A DNA stretch of 33,311 nt from Phycisphaerae bacterium (GCA_029260235.1 JAJDDP010000118.1:1-33311), one strand, 5' to 3'; positions 7,425-16,305 are shown, numbered from the stretch's first letter. Made by a program: numbers and translations. Notes: a model not told the origin generated them from the letters alone.

Positions 7425-10400
7425 TCAATTGCAGTCCACCGTCCTGGACAAACTACAGCCTGAAGGTGAAACCAAAGTCACGGTCATAGAACCAGCTTGG
7501 CCAGCCAACTGCATCCTCGCCTTGGTGCCGTTGATGGGCAACACGAATTCGGTGCCGTTAACGTCGATCGTAACGTCTTGGCCGTCGTGGCTGTTGTCGA
7601 ACAAGCGGATGACCACCTTGAAGAGCCCGCCTTGGCAGCGTGCCCTCAGGGACCGAATGTCACTGCAGCCAACGGCAGTCACATCCGGGAAGCTGTTGGC
7701 GTCTGTTGGGTCTGTGCCCGCATCCAGCTCATCTCGATCCGGGAAGGAATCTTCATCGCGGTCGATACCGATGCGCGTTTGACCGCCCTCGGGAACCACA
7801 GTGAAGGTAATTTCCGAACCGGCTGCCCCTGCCAGACGCAAATCATCAAGGCTGATGATCTCCGACACGCGGTCCGATTGGAACGAGCCACTTCCGATGT
7901 AGGCATAGCCCCGGGTTTCGTCGTTCTGGCGGCCTTTGGCTATCAGGCCTACCTTGCCGGCATCGGCAAAGCCAGCGACTTGATTCAACCAATCGATCGT
8001 GCCAGCGTCGGCATTGTTTGTTTCATCGACGGTGAACTGAGCGCCCACGGCAGCGTGGCTGTCTTGACTGGATGGACCTGGAGGCTCGCGCAGATTGTTG
8101 GGATTAGGTGCGGGCATGTCCGAACCCGTAAAGGCCAGTAGGAGGGCGACGACGTCGGCTACCTCCTGGTCGCTATCCGGGAACTTCTTGAATTCGTACA
8201 TGAACCCTTCCAGGGATTCGGACCCTGCATTGAAGAAACCAAAGCCGGACCTGCTAAGCAGGACATCGCGGTTGAAACCGACCTTGTCGTACATGTTGCG
8301 CAGCTGCACGATCTTGACGCTGACGCGTCGTTGTTCCTTATCAAGCCCCAGATGAGTGATGCTGGTAAAGTTCTCTCCGTCGAGGCCTAGTTCTACAGGT
8401 ACATATTCACCAGCGCCCGCATTGGGGAACAATTCAGAGTCGCCCACGAACACATGGTCTGTTCCCAACCCGGTCGGCAGCGTGTGGCAGCTAACGCAAC
8501 TGCGGTTCGACAAGCCAGAAGAGGAGTGCGCCGCCCGATTGATGTAGCCGTCCAAACCAAGGACTGCATCGCCGTTGGGCAACGGGGCACCTTGGGCTAG
8601 GCCACCCACGGACTCGAATTCTCCAGATGCATAGTGCCCAGGCAGTGGAAGATCTGACGGCAACGAGTTGTCCAGGTTGCGGAAAGGGTTGGGCGGATAG
8701 AAAATCGTGGCTAGGAAGTCTTCATACTCCTGCATTTCCTGGGCAGTCAACATGACGTCGTCACCTTGCAAGCCGGTAAACGCGCCATTGAATTCCTCAA
8801 GCCCATTCTTGTCGCCTCGCCAGTGGAACGGTTCGTTGCCGATGATGTCCTGGAAGGTTTGGGTGGTCATCGGCCCCTTCATGGGGTGGAAGTCTGGACA
8901 ATTGATCGGGTCGACACTGGCGTTGCAATTCTGATCCATGGGGCTCATCTCGCCGGCTGGATTGCCCAAATCCCATGCCAGACGGTCAATCCGGGCATCA
9001 ACGTGGCAAGAAGCACAAGCAAGTTGGCCCAGCCCTGATGTTGTGTGCGTGTCGTACAACTGTCTCCGGCCCATCTTGATCACCGTTGGTGTGGGGTCAA
9101 AGAAGGGAGCGGCTGCGCTGGCGAGGTTGGTAGTCGTATCGATGACCGTGATCGAGCCGTCGAACTTGTTCAGCACGAACAGTCGATTGGCCGCCTCGTT
9201 CAAGGCCAAGCCGGTCGGTCCTTCGCCGACTTCGATCGGATCGCCGATGCGGGCGCCGGTCGCGTCAACGCGAACCACGTTGTTAGACCCCATGCCCGCG
9301 ATGTAGCCGCTACCTGTTCCCATCCAAACAATGCTCCGCGGATCGCCGATAGACAGATCACGGAGCGCCTGAGATGCCGTGGCTGTGTTGCTTTGTTGGG
9401 CGATCTGGGCATCGGAATAATCGAGGTGCGGGTTGAGATCCAAGACTGCCGGTTGGTCGGGACTAGCCTCATCCCCCAAGGCGATGTGAACGCGAACGAA
9501 TCGCCCGGTGAGGTTTGGCTCAAATCGAATCTCATTGATCGCTTCAATGCCAACTACAGTCACCAAGCCGCTCGTCGGGTGAACGGCGATGCCCATGCAA
9601 AGGTGCATCATCCCCGTCAAGTAGCTGACTTGAAGCGAATTGGCGTCGATCACAGCCACATCGTTGTCCAGCATGTCCCAGCCCGCGGGTCTACGGACAG
9701 AGGGGAGTCCGCCGTTGATGTAGCTGCTCCAATCGGTATTGTTGTCGTCCATCCACTGGCCCTGAGCGTTCTGCCGCACGATGAGATTAACCGTTGGAGC
9801 CTGCGGGAGGGCAGGATTCATGGGCGGCTTGAAATCGACGCCGTCGTTGGGCGGCGGATTCTGTCCGCCGTACGGCCCGTTGTTATGGTTGAGCGGGTTC
9901 GAGGTGCCATCGACGCCTCCAGCTGCGCCAATGATCGTCGTCTTGTTGCCCGACTCGAACACGGCGACATAGACTTTCGAGCCGTCGCCGCTGACAGCCA
10001 TCGCCCTTGGGTCTTCACCATCAATGGCAATGATCGTGGGTGCGGTATCGAGGTTAGCCGGGTCAAACACCAGCACAGTATTAGCCTGGGAGCAGGAAAC
10101 GAAGGCCCGTTGCGGTGTGCCTGCAAACACGACGTCGGTGGGCTCGTCAGCGGTGCTGAGGGTCTTGACCACATTCATGGTGGTCAAATCGACTACGCTG
10201 ATGCTGTCCGAGATGTGGTTCACCACCCATACTTCGTTGTTGGTTCGCGCCCGTACCGACACAGGGTCAAGACCGACAGGAATGGCACCCAAAGCGGTCG
10301 GTTCGCCGGAATTCACATCGAATACTTCCAGCCGGTTGTCAGCTGTGTTGACCGCCAGCAGCCGGCTGCCATCCGGCGTGAGCGCCAATGGAGAAACGTG

Positions 10401-10490
10401 CGGCGTCTCCCAGTTGACAAACGACGGACCAGCAGTGACCGATGCCGTCAATGTGGCCACCACGCCCACAATAACCAATCTCTGAACCAC
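7425..10490 (-). CDS. Secreted beta-propeller/di-heme cytochrome c protein
   Basis: This 1021-residue protein has three parts. Residues 1-21 (VQRLVIVGVVATLTASVTAG) form a Sec signal peptide. Residues of about 25-450 are YVTN/NHL-like beta-propeller blades (for example RLEVFDVNSGEP and ISVVDLTTMNVVKTL). The second half has two c-type heme sites, Cys492-x2-Cys495-His496 and Cys665-x2-Cys668-His669, with the spacing of MauG/bacterial cytochrome c peroxidase-type di-heme domains. A thrombospondin-3-like Asp-rich segment (DRDEDSFPDRDELDAGTD) near residue 910 and a Cys-containing beta domain end the protein. GTG at 10490 has a TTGGGGGA site 8 bases upstream and was chosen over a TTG at 10505. It is probably an exported redox protein; substrate unknown. 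Confidence 0.9.
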   Translation of the reverse strand: MVQRLVIVGVVATLTASVTAGPSFVNWETPHVSPLALTPDGSRLLAVNTADNRLEVFDVNSGEPTALGAIPVGLDPVSVRARTNNEVWVVNHISDSISVVDLTTMNVVKTLSTADEPTDVVFAGTPQRAFVSCSQANTVLVFDPANLDTAPTIIAIDGEDPRAMAVSGDGSKVYVAVFESGNKTTIIGAAGGVDGTSNPLNHNNGPYGGQNPPPNDGVDFKPPMNPALPQAPTVNLIVRQNAQGQWMDDNNTDWSSYINGGLPSVRRPAGWDMLDNDVAVIDANSLQVSYLTGMMHLCMGIAVHPTSGLVTVVGIEAINEIRFEPNLTGRFVRVHIALGDEASPDQPAVLDLNPHLDYSDAQIAQQSNTATASQALRDLSIGDPRSIVWMGTGSGYIAGMGSNNVVRVDATGARIGDPIEVGEGPTGLALNEAANRLFVLNKFDGSITVIDTTTNLASAAAPFFDPTPTVIKMGRRQLYDTHTTSGLGQLACASCHVDARIDRLAWDLGNPAGEMSPMDQNCNASVDPINCPDFHPMKGPMTTQTFQDIIGNEPFHWRGDKNGLEEFNGAFTGLQGDDVMLTAQEMQEYEDFLATIFYPPNPFRNLDNSLPSDLPLPGHYASGEFESVGGLAQGAPLPNGDAVLGLDGYINRAAHSSSGLSNRSCVSCHTLPTGLGTDHVFVGDSELFPNAGAGEYVPVELGLDGENFTSITHLGLDKEQRRVSVKIVQLRNMYDKVGFNRDVLLSRSGFGFFNAGSESLEGFMYEFKKFPDSDQEVADVVALLLAFTGSDMPAPNPNNLREPPGPSSQDSHAAVGAQFTVDETNNADAGTIDWLNQVAGFADAGKVGLIAKGRQNDETRGYAYIGSGSFQSDRVSEIISLDDLRLAGAAGSEITFTVVPEGGQTRIGIDRDEDSFPDRDELDAGTDPTDANSFPDVTAVGCSDIRSLRARCQGGLFKVVIRLFDNSHDGQDVTIDVNGTEFVLPINGTKARMQLAGQAGSMTVTLVSPSGCSLSRTVDCN

Positions 10491-10505
10491 GCTGATATCC
10501 CCCAA

Positions 10506-10908
10506 TTCACCTTCTGCAGAGTAGGGCGACGGGCGTCCACGTGTGACTGCCCACGCGCCATATGTTTCCTTGGCCGCGAAGTGCAGCCTGCATGTCTAGC
10601 TCTTCAGATCCCCAGTTGGATCCAAGAGTTGAATCGCTTGTCGTATGCAAACGCCTCCCGAGTTCTGGCCCTTGCATTTCCTCAGTGAAGTGTGGCCCTT
10701 CAACGGCCCGATCCCCCACTGTAGCGACGTGCCTTAGCTGGGGTCAAGTCTTGATTGGAGTGCTCAGTCTTGAACTGCCATAGGCGTAGCCGCCAAGGGC
10801 GATAAAACAGTTGTTTTGGGTACTACCCAGCCGCAGCTGGCGGAAGATCTCCCGCTCAGCCGTTCTTGTCCAGTGACACTTTGGAACAAGTGTCTCTTCG
10901 ACAACTAA
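10506..10908. other. Intergenic region, no gene recognised
   Basis: About 400 bases lie between two - strand genes. No reading frame here has coding character. A 7-bp stem-loop, GACACTT-tggaac-AAGTGTC (10875-10894), sits just past the stop of the prolyl oligopeptidase gene and could help end its transcript, but no U-run follows. The promoter of the propeller/cytochrome gene should lie near 10500-10600; no convincing -35/-10 pair was found. Confidence 0.5.
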
Positions 10909-13068
10909 CTAGGAGCCCGGCTTTTGGGCTTGATAGGCTATTCCAAGTTGATCGAAGAAGAAGGCGTAGACATCCACGGTCTGTTCGATGCGTTCATTCA
11001 AGGAGGTGTCGCCACCGTGCCCGCTATTACTGCTTGTTCTAAGTAGCACCCGTCCTGCTGAAGGCGAAGCGGCTTGGAGGCGTGCCGTCATCTTTCGCGA
11101 TTGCATGGGATCTACCCGTGGGTCATTTGCCCCGGTAAGAAACACTGTGGCTGGATACGTCGTGCCATCGCTGATCTGGTGGTAGGGCGAATAGGCATAC
11201 ATGGCTTGGAATTGTGCTGCATCTTTGACGGTGCCAAATTCGGGAATGTTGAAGGCGCCGTTGGATGACAGCTCCACGCGCAGCATGTCGTAGATGCCCA
11301 CATGGGTGACTACCGCGTTGGCAATGCCAGGATGTTGCACCAGTGTAGCCCCCATCAAGAGACCCCCATTGCTGCCTCCAGTAATGCCCAATCGATTTGA
11401 GCTGGTGTAGCCGCGGTCGATCATGTGCTCAAGCCCGGCGTAGAAGTCGTCGAACACGTTCTGCTTATTGGTCAAGTTACCTTGGTGGTGCCATTCTTCG
11501 CCAAACTCGCCACCGCCACGAATGTTGGCCACCGCATAGATCACACCTTGTTCGAGAAGGACAGCCAAAGTTGAACGAAACCGCGGAGAGTTACTGACCC
11601 CAAAGCCGCCGTATCCAGTCGCGATGCAAGCATTGGAACCATCAAGCTTGGCTGACTTAGGTTTGAGAATGTTGACCGGGATTCTCGTCCCATCCTTCGA
11701 CGTGGCGAATTCGCGAATCACTTCAACGTCGCTCAAGTCAACAGGTGATGCCGTAGCCAGCGCCGTTTTGGTTGTCTTGTTCTTCTTGGGGTCAAAGCGG
11801 TACCAAGCTGGTGGCTCGATGAAGGACCAATTTGAATAGAGGATTTCATCGCCAGCCATCGGCGTCACCGATGCAATCGTGGATACAGCGAGTTGCTGGG
11901 GGTTCGCAAGACGCTCGCCGGTGTGGTCAAAAACGCGGATCTCCGACGGGCCTCCAAGCTGATACTGAACGTAGAGGCGTGTCTGTGTAGGGAGCACGGT
12001 GGGCGGCTCCCAGAAATCTTCGACGATGGTATCGTTCCCCTCAGGGATGATGGTCTTAGCCTTGGCTACGTCGAGGTCGTCGATGGACATCCGCAGAATC
12101 TTGCCACGTGGGGCGCCTTTGCGAGAGATAACAAAGAGATCGTCGTTCGGACCAAAGGCTGCCTGCAAAGTCTTGTCGCCAAATACGCTGAACTGCTTCC
12201 ACTTGCCGTCGGCGGAGCGAAGATAGTGGGCGTATTGCCCGCCGTCGCCCTCTTGCACTGTTACCAACAGCCTCCCCGTGCGGTTATCCATAGCCAATTG
12301 GATCTCAGCGATCCGGGGCAGATCCTTCCCCAGTTCGTAACGATCAGACGAAGTTGATGTGCCCAATTGATGGTAAAAGAGTTGCTGGAAGAACGGCATA
12401 TCTTTGGCTGGCCGCTCGTTGCCGCGTGGGTAGCGGGTGTAAAAGAAGCCGCTACCATCGGGCATCCAAGCCAAGTCTCCGCCGGCGGTGCCTCCATTGA
12501 CTACCGGTATGATTTCGTGAACTTCCTTGCCCGTAGCGGTCGCGTAGATGTGGACGTCGCCGGATTCGCTGCCGCCTTTTGAAAGCGAGACCGCTACTAG
12601 CTGACCGTCCGGGGAGGGAATGTACCAGTCGATGGAGATTCCACCACTGCTGTCCAATTCGTTGGGGTCAACAAGCACACGTTCGTCGCCGGAGTTATCG
12701 ACCGATGGCATCACCACCAGAAAGCGCTGTTGTTTGGGTGGTTGACGTTTCATGGCGAAGAGCTGATGGCTTCGATAGGTCAAGCTGTCGTAGCTTACGA
12801 TCTTAGCCGCCAGGATTTCGGTTACCCGGGCACGGATGGCGTCAACGTTGGGCAGATTGTCCAGGTTAGCCCGGGCGTGCACGTTCTGTGCCTCGCTCCA
12901 TTGGCGGACGGCCTCATCGTCCCAGTCTTCGAGCCAGCGATAGTCTTCGGTCACCGAAACGCCATGAAATGTATCGGTGACCGGGATCTTCTTGGACGCA
13001 GGAGGCGAAGCCCAGGCAGTAGCTGAGATGAGCACCAGCAGGGCAATAGTCAGTAGGCGTGTCGTCAT
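10909..13068 (-). CDS. Secreted prolyl oligopeptidase (family S9A)
   Basis: The 719-residue product begins with a signal peptide (LLTIALLVLISATAWA before SPP), so it acts in the periplasm or outside. Then comes the S9A start (VTDTFHGVSVTEDYRWLED), a seven-bladed propeller region and the C-terminal alpha/beta-hydrolase domain. The catalytic triad is intact: Ser566 in GITGGSNGGLLMG, Asp649 in GANDPRVDP and His684 in NSGHGGDTS. These enzymes cleave after proline in peptides of up to about 30 residues. ATG at 13068 follows AAGGAG by 6 bases. An ATG at 13083 overlaps that ribosome site and is less likely. Length and motifs are normal for the family. Confidence 0.95.
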   Translation of the reverse strand: MTTRLLTIALLVLISATAWASPPASKKIPVTDTFHGVSVTEDYRWLEDWDDEAVRQWSEAQNVHARANLDNLPNVDAIRARVTEILAAKIVSYDSLTYRSHQLFAMKRQPPKQQRFLVVMPSVDNSGDERVLVDPNELDSSGGISIDWYIPSPDGQLVAVSLSKGGSESGDVHIYATATGKEVHEIIPVVNGGTAGGDLAWMPDGSGFFYTRYPRGNERPAKDMPFFQQLFYHQLGTSTSSDRYELGKDLPRIAEIQLAMDNRTGRLLVTVQEGDGGQYAHYLRSADGKWKQFSVFGDKTLQAAFGPNDDLFVISRKGAPRGKILRMSIDDLDVAKAKTIIPEGNDTIVEDFWEPPTVLPTQTRLYVQYQLGGPSEIRVFDHTGERLANPQQLAVSTIASVTPMAGDEILYSNWSFIEPPAWYRFDPKKNKTTKTALATASPVDLSDVEVIREFATSKDGTRIPVNILKPKSAKLDGSNACIATGYGGFGVSNSPRFRSTLAVLLEQGVIYAVANIRGGGEFGEEWHHQGNLTNKQNVFDDFYAGLEHMIDRGYTSSNRLGITGGSNGGLLMGATLVQHPGIANAVVTHVGIYDMLRVELSSNGAFNIPEFGTVKDAAQFQAMYAYSPYHQISDGTTYPATVFLTGANDPRVDPMQSRKMTARLQAASPSAGRVLLRTSSNSGHGGDTSLNERIEQTVDVYAFFFDQLGIAYQAQKPGS

Positions 13069-13127
13069 GGCTTGCTCCTTCATTCGATCAGTTGACCGGC
13101 GTATCTCTTAAGAATGCCGAAGCGTGA

Positions 13128-13352
13128 TTATCGCAGAACCATCCATGACGGCAAGTTGAGGCTGGCAATGAGGTCGTCGCCAGCATCTTTGATGTCGCCA
13201 TCGGCGTCGTCGCCCAAGCCGGCCTTGAAGTCGTCGAATTTTGGGCAGAGCACGTCGCCGATCATGTCGGCCGGTCCGTAGCCTAAGTTGGTGTCGAGGC
13301 CGCTACAGATCTCGATCAAGGCTTGAAGTGCCCTGTAAAATCTTCCTGACAC
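13128..13352 (-). pseudogene. Gene fragment, C-terminal end of an unknown protein
   Basis: A short open frame with coding-like codon use gives an acidic segment (DDFKAGLGDDADGDIKDAGDDL) and ends in TAA at 13128. Its apparent GTG start lies in a repeat (13341-13355) and lacks a ribosome site, so it looks like the 3' remnant of a larger gene cut by the repeat element upstream. The parent family was not recognised. Confidence 0.3.
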
Positions 13353-13355
13353 CTT
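13341..13355. repeat. 15-bp inverted repeat, left copy
   Basis: TCTTCCTGACACCTT at 13341-13355 is the exact reverse complement of 13931-13945. Together the copies bracket the zinc-ribbon membrane protein gene. Strings of the type GGTGTCAGG are common in REP-like sequences of bacteria carrying REP-associated transposases; assigning it to that class is inference. Confidence 0.8.
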
Positions 13356-13413
13356 AAGAGGTCCCTGACACCTTAAGAGGTCCTCACCTTAAGAGGTCCA
13401 CCTTAAGAGGTCC
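13351..13413. repeat. Four copies of a 14-bp direct repeat
   Basis: ACCTTAAGAGGTCC occurs exactly at 13351-13364, 13370-13383, 13386-13399 and 13400-13413. The start-to-start distances shrink from 19 to 16 to 14 bases. The first two copies are preceded by CTGAC, the later ones by shorter linkers. The first copy overlaps the 15-bp inverted repeat. Each unit is nearly self-complementary (ACCT...AGGT). Confidence 0.9.
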
Positions 13414-13424
13414 TGTCTGAATAG

Positions 13425-13835
13425 TCAGAGTTTTTGCCCGCATTCTGGACACCTTGGTTCAGCGACGCCGCGTAGCATATAACCACATCTGTAACAATGC
13501 GGATAATCAAATAACTTGAAAGTTACCAGGTGGTACACGATGACGGCGACCAGCATTGCAAGCACGGGGGCCACTCCCAGGGTGACATAGTGGTCCAATT
13601 GCATGGCCCACAAGGGTGGAGCCGTCGGAACGACATCAAAGCATCCGTTGCCTGAACGCTGCAATACTGCAATATCTGCGCCTGGCGCTCCCAGCTTTGC
13701 CGCAGATGCCAAAATCGCGGCAGCGACCTTGTTTTGAATATCAGTAGCATACGTCAGCGATACTGTTGCCAAGCCACTCAAGATAGCCAGACTTCCGCGC
13801 CAGCACCAACGTAAGCGTCGTTTCATCTTTTCCAT
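13425..13835 (-). CDS. Small membrane protein with C-terminal zinc ribbon
   Basis: The 136-residue product has a basic start (MEKMKRRLRW), a hydrophobic segment (GSLAILSGLATVSLTYA), a central region with a Cys (SGNGCFDVV), a second long hydrophobic segment (VAPVLAMLVAVIVYHLV) and a C-terminal four-Cys knuckle, CYRCGYMLRGVAEPRCPECG. That knuckle is a recurring ending of planctomycete proteins. Function is unknown. ATG at 13835 was chosen; ATG at 13826 is nearly as good, and the open frame reaches back to 13931 inside the inverted repeat. It lies between the two copies of the 15-bp repeat, as if part of an inserted cassette. Confidence 0.65.
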   Translation of the reverse strand: MEKMKRRLRWCWRGSLAILSGLATVSLTYATDIQNKVAAAILASAAKLGAPGADIAVLQRSGNGCFDVVPTAPPLWAMQLDHYVTLGVAPVLAMLVAVIVYHLVTFKLFDYPHCYRCGYMLRGVAEPRCPECGQKL

Positions 13836-13930
13836 CCCGGCCGGAGACAACTGGACAAGCAGCGGCGTACGAAGCCGATGGAAATCATGCGGTGGTTCTC
13901 CCGAGTCAGGGACAAACAAAGAGACAAACA

Positions 13931-13945
13931 AAGGTGTCAGGAAGA
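13931..13945. repeat. 15-bp inverted repeat, right copy
   Basis: AAGGTGTCAGGAAGA is the exact reverse complement of 13341-13355. The match stops at both ends of the 15 bases. It lies right after the stop of the RHS remnant (read on the - strand). Confidence 0.8.
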
Positions 13946-13949
13946 ATGT

Positions 13950-14290
13950 CTAGACCTGTGCAAGCTCTTCCTGGAACCTTTCCCTCGATTTCATTGCCAA
14001 CTTGGTGTCGTGCATAATCTGTGTTACCACGTTCTCTGGACCGTCTCGGCGTTCGATCACCTGACTCTTGTCACAATAGTACAACACCGTGCCAGCCAAG
14101 TCATCCGAACTTGTCACTGCCTTCTTGATTATTCAGCCTAGCGCGTCGTAGATGTTCACCGTGATGGTGATATCGCCGTCCCGGCTGGATTTGACCTGTC
14201 TGGGGCGGCTACAGGCGTCGTAGCTGTCGGCGAACTAGCCGTCTTCGGTGTTGATCCGCAGGCTGTTGCCGTCGCGTGCGGGCGATGACG
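13950..14290 (-). pseudogene. RHS/YD-repeat protein remnant
   Basis: Read on the - strand in one frame from about 14290, this stretch gives GNSLRINTEDG, then a TAG stop, then SYDACSRPRQVKSSRDGDI, a NIYDALG motif, a TGA stop, then TVLYYCDKSQVIERRDGPE and NVVTQIMHDT, ending in TAG at 13950-13952. YDALGR-, YYYDG.QVIE.RDG- and NVVTQ-like strings are typical of RHS repeats in large secreted proteins. Two internal stops and lack of a start show it is decayed. Its 5' part is missing: the upstream side merges into DNA antisense to the DUF480 gene. The 3' side abuts the 15-bp repeat. Confidence 0.65.
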
Positions 14291-14387
14291 CCAGCACGCC
14301 TTGATCGCGGTCATGTGGGGCCTTAGAGTCTCCGTCGCAATGACGTTGAAGGCTAACCTCGGCCTGCATGAGAGATCGAGTCAACCG

Positions 14388-15098
14388 ATGAAGCAGACTT
14401 TGAACGAAATAGAGCGACGGGTGTTGGGCGTCTTGTTGGAAAAGTCGATGACCCAGCCCGACTACTATCCCATGACGCTGAGCGGCGTGGTGACCGGTTG
14501 CAATCAGAAGAGCAATCGCGATCCGGTAGTGGGCTATCACGAGCAAGTGGTGGCTGAGGCGCTGGAGTCTCTTCGCGAAGAAGGGGCAGTGACCAAGATC
14601 ATGCCCGGGGCAGGGAGTCGGGTTCAAAAATACCGCCACGAAGCTTACCAAGCCTACGAATGGACCCAACGAGAGCGGGCGGTGATGGCTGAGCTGCTTC
14701 TTCGTGGTCCCCAGACGCTGGGCGAGCTGCGAGGCCGGTGCTCGCGGATGATGCCGTTTGAAGACTTGCAGGCTGTCTCGATCGTGCTGGAATTGTTCGC
14801 CGATCGCGAGCCGCCCCTGGTGAAACCCTTGCCGCGCGAAGCAGGTCGATCAGCGATCCGCTATACGCATCTCTTGTACGAGGAATCCGAGCTTGCAGAG
14901 TCGGCCGAAGTAGCTCCGATGGAGCAGTCGGCCGTTGCTGAACCTCCACGGGCTGCACCCACAGGCGAATCCTCGGGCCAAGTCGAGGCGCTGCGAGAGC
15001 AAATCGACGCGGTCCAAGGCGAAGTGGCTGACCTATACCAGGAGTTAGCCGAGCTAAGAAAACACATCGAGGCGTTGGAGCAACGGTGGACCTCGTGA
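14388..15098 (+). CDS. DUF480/YceH-family (UPF0502) protein
   Basis: The 236-residue protein starts with the family signature: LNEIERRVLGVLLEKSMTQPDYYPMTLSGVVTGCNQKSNRDPV, two winged-helix-like domains (the second around ERAVMAELLLRGPQTLGELRGRC). E. coli YceH is the reference member; its molecular role is not firmly known. The C-terminal 40 residues (VEALREQIDAVQGEVADLYQ onward) form a heptad-like coiled coil, suggesting oligomers. ATG at 14388 begins at the conserved N-terminus; upstream in-frame Met codons back to 14301 lie in the decayed RHS region. A Ser/Glu-rich linker joins the two halves. The next gene starts 43 bases downstream. Confidence 0.88.
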   Translation: MKQTLNEIERRVLGVLLEKSMTQPDYYPMTLSGVVTGCNQKSNRDPVVGYHEQVVAEALESLREEGAVTKIMPGAGSRVQKYRHEAYQAYEWTQRERAVMAELLLRGPQTLGELRGRCSRMMPFEDLQAVSIVLELFADREPPLVKPLPREAGRSAIRYTHLLYEESELAESAEVAPMEQSAVAEPPRAAPTGESSGQVEALREQIDAVQGEVADLYQELAELRKHIEALEQRWTS

Positions 15099-15141
15099 CC
15101 CCCGGGTCGATTCTGCGAAGTCTGAATCTGCCGAGCACGCT

Positions 15142-16263
15142 ATGAAACGCCCAACGCTCCTCACATCCTTGCTCGTGGTCCTGGCTCTCCCCGCCTCCGT
15201 CAAAGCCCACGAATTCGCCATCACCAAGGTCGCAGCCATCCTGAATCTTAATGGAGGCTATCAGATTGACGTGGTCGTCGATGTTGATGCCCTGGCATTG
15301 GGTATCGCCCCGAGCACACCCGCAGACCAAGTCGTCCGGCAGATGCGGGCCTTGTCTGATGCAGAGTTCGCCGAGTGCGTTGAGCGCGTCAAGAAAACGA
15401 TCAGCAAGAGAATCTTCGTCCGCTTCGACGGCCGGCGCGTGCTCCCTGAGGTTGAGTTCCCGCAGTTTGAAACACTCCATGGCGACCCGGACGACGACAG
15501 CGTGCTGGGCATCATCGTTCGGCTAACCGGAAAAATCCCCGAAGCGGCGGTCGAGTTTAACTTTACCGCATCGCGTAGCTTCAAGGTGGTCAACCTGACG
15601 ATCATGGACCGTTCAACGGCAGCCATAACCAAGTACACGCTAGCCGTCGCTGAAGGATCGCCGCTGTACCGGTTGGGTGAAACGCCGGTGCCCCAGAGTC
15701 GAGCCAGCGTCGCTAGGCGTTACGCGGTCCTCGGGTTCGAGCATATCTTGCCCAAAGGGCTGGATCATATTCTGTTCGTCGTTGGGCTGTTCTTGCTGAG
15801 CATCAAGTTCCGGCCACTCTGCTTTCAGATCACCGCCTTCACCGTCGCCCACTCATTAACCTTGGCCCTGTCCATCTACGGTGTGGTGTCGCTGCCCTCG
15901 CGTTGGGTCGAACCGTTGATCGCGCTATCCATCGCCTATGTAGCCATCGAAAACCTATGCACCACTGAGCTGAAGCCATGGCGTCCTGCGGTCGTCTTTG
16001 GATTCGGTCTCTTGCACGGTCTCGGATTTGCAGGCGTGCTCAATGAACTAGGCTTGCCTCGTTCGGATTTCGCGACTGCGCTGGTGGCGTTCAATGTTGG
16101 CGTCGAGGCTGGGCAGATTACCGTGGTCGCGTTGGCCTTGTTGTTGGTCGGCTGGTTCAGGCATCGTTCTTGGTACCGAAAAGCCATCGTAGTGCCAGGT
16201 TCGGTGTTGATCGCTGCGACCGGATTGTACTGGTTCGTGACCCGCGTGATGGGTAGTTGGTAA
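15142..16263 (+). CDS. HupE/UreJ-like membrane protein
   Basis: The 373-residue product has a signal peptide (LLTSLLVVLALPASVKA before HEF), an extracytoplasmic domain of about 170 residues, and a C-terminal membrane domain of roughly six helices beginning GFEHILPKGLDHILFVVGLFLL. The H..KG.DH.LF motif, together with TVAHSLTLAL and FGLLHGLGFAGVL, marks the HupE/UreJ_2 family, related to nickel/cobalt permease accessory proteins. Neither hydrogenase nor urease genes are nearby, so metal transport is unproven here. It is close behind the DUF480 gene and 42 bases ahead of the DUF4259 gene, but with no clear shared function. Confidence 0.85.
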   Translation: MKRPTLLTSLLVVLALPASVKAHEFAITKVAAILNLNGGYQIDVVVDVDALALGIAPSTPADQVVRQMRALSDAEFAECVERVKKTISKRIFVRFDGRRVLPEVEFPQFETLHGDPDDDSVLGIIVRLTGKIPEAAVEFNFTASRSFKVVNLTIMDRSTAAITKYTLAVAEGSPLYRLGETPVPQSRASVARRYAVLGFEHILPKGLDHILFVVGLFLLSIKFRPLCFQITAFTVAHSLTLALSIYGVVSLPSRWVEPLIALSIAYVAIENLCTTELKPWRPAVVFGFGLLHGLGFAGVLNELGLPRSDFATALVAFNVGVEAGQITVVALALLLVGWFRHRSWYRKAIVVPGSVLIAATGLYWFVTRVMGSW

Positions 16264-16305
16264 ACGAGAAGCAGTCTTGGGCTGCACTACATGAGGGATT
16301 CGGAT

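Noticed and set aside
9045-10688. 547-codon open frame on the + strand
   Set aside because: It is antisense to the propeller/cytochrome gene, whose signal peptide, heme motifs and domains are clear. The + strand translation is His/Arg/Val-rich with no motif, as expected of a shadow frame.
13351-13413. CRISPR-like array
   Set aside because: Repeats are only 14 bp with 0-5 base gaps and there are no spacers or cas genes.
14599-15480. 293-codon open frame on the - strand
   Set aside because: It spans the DUF480 gene and the start of the HupE-like gene on the other strand, both with family signatures; its own translation has no recognisable domain.
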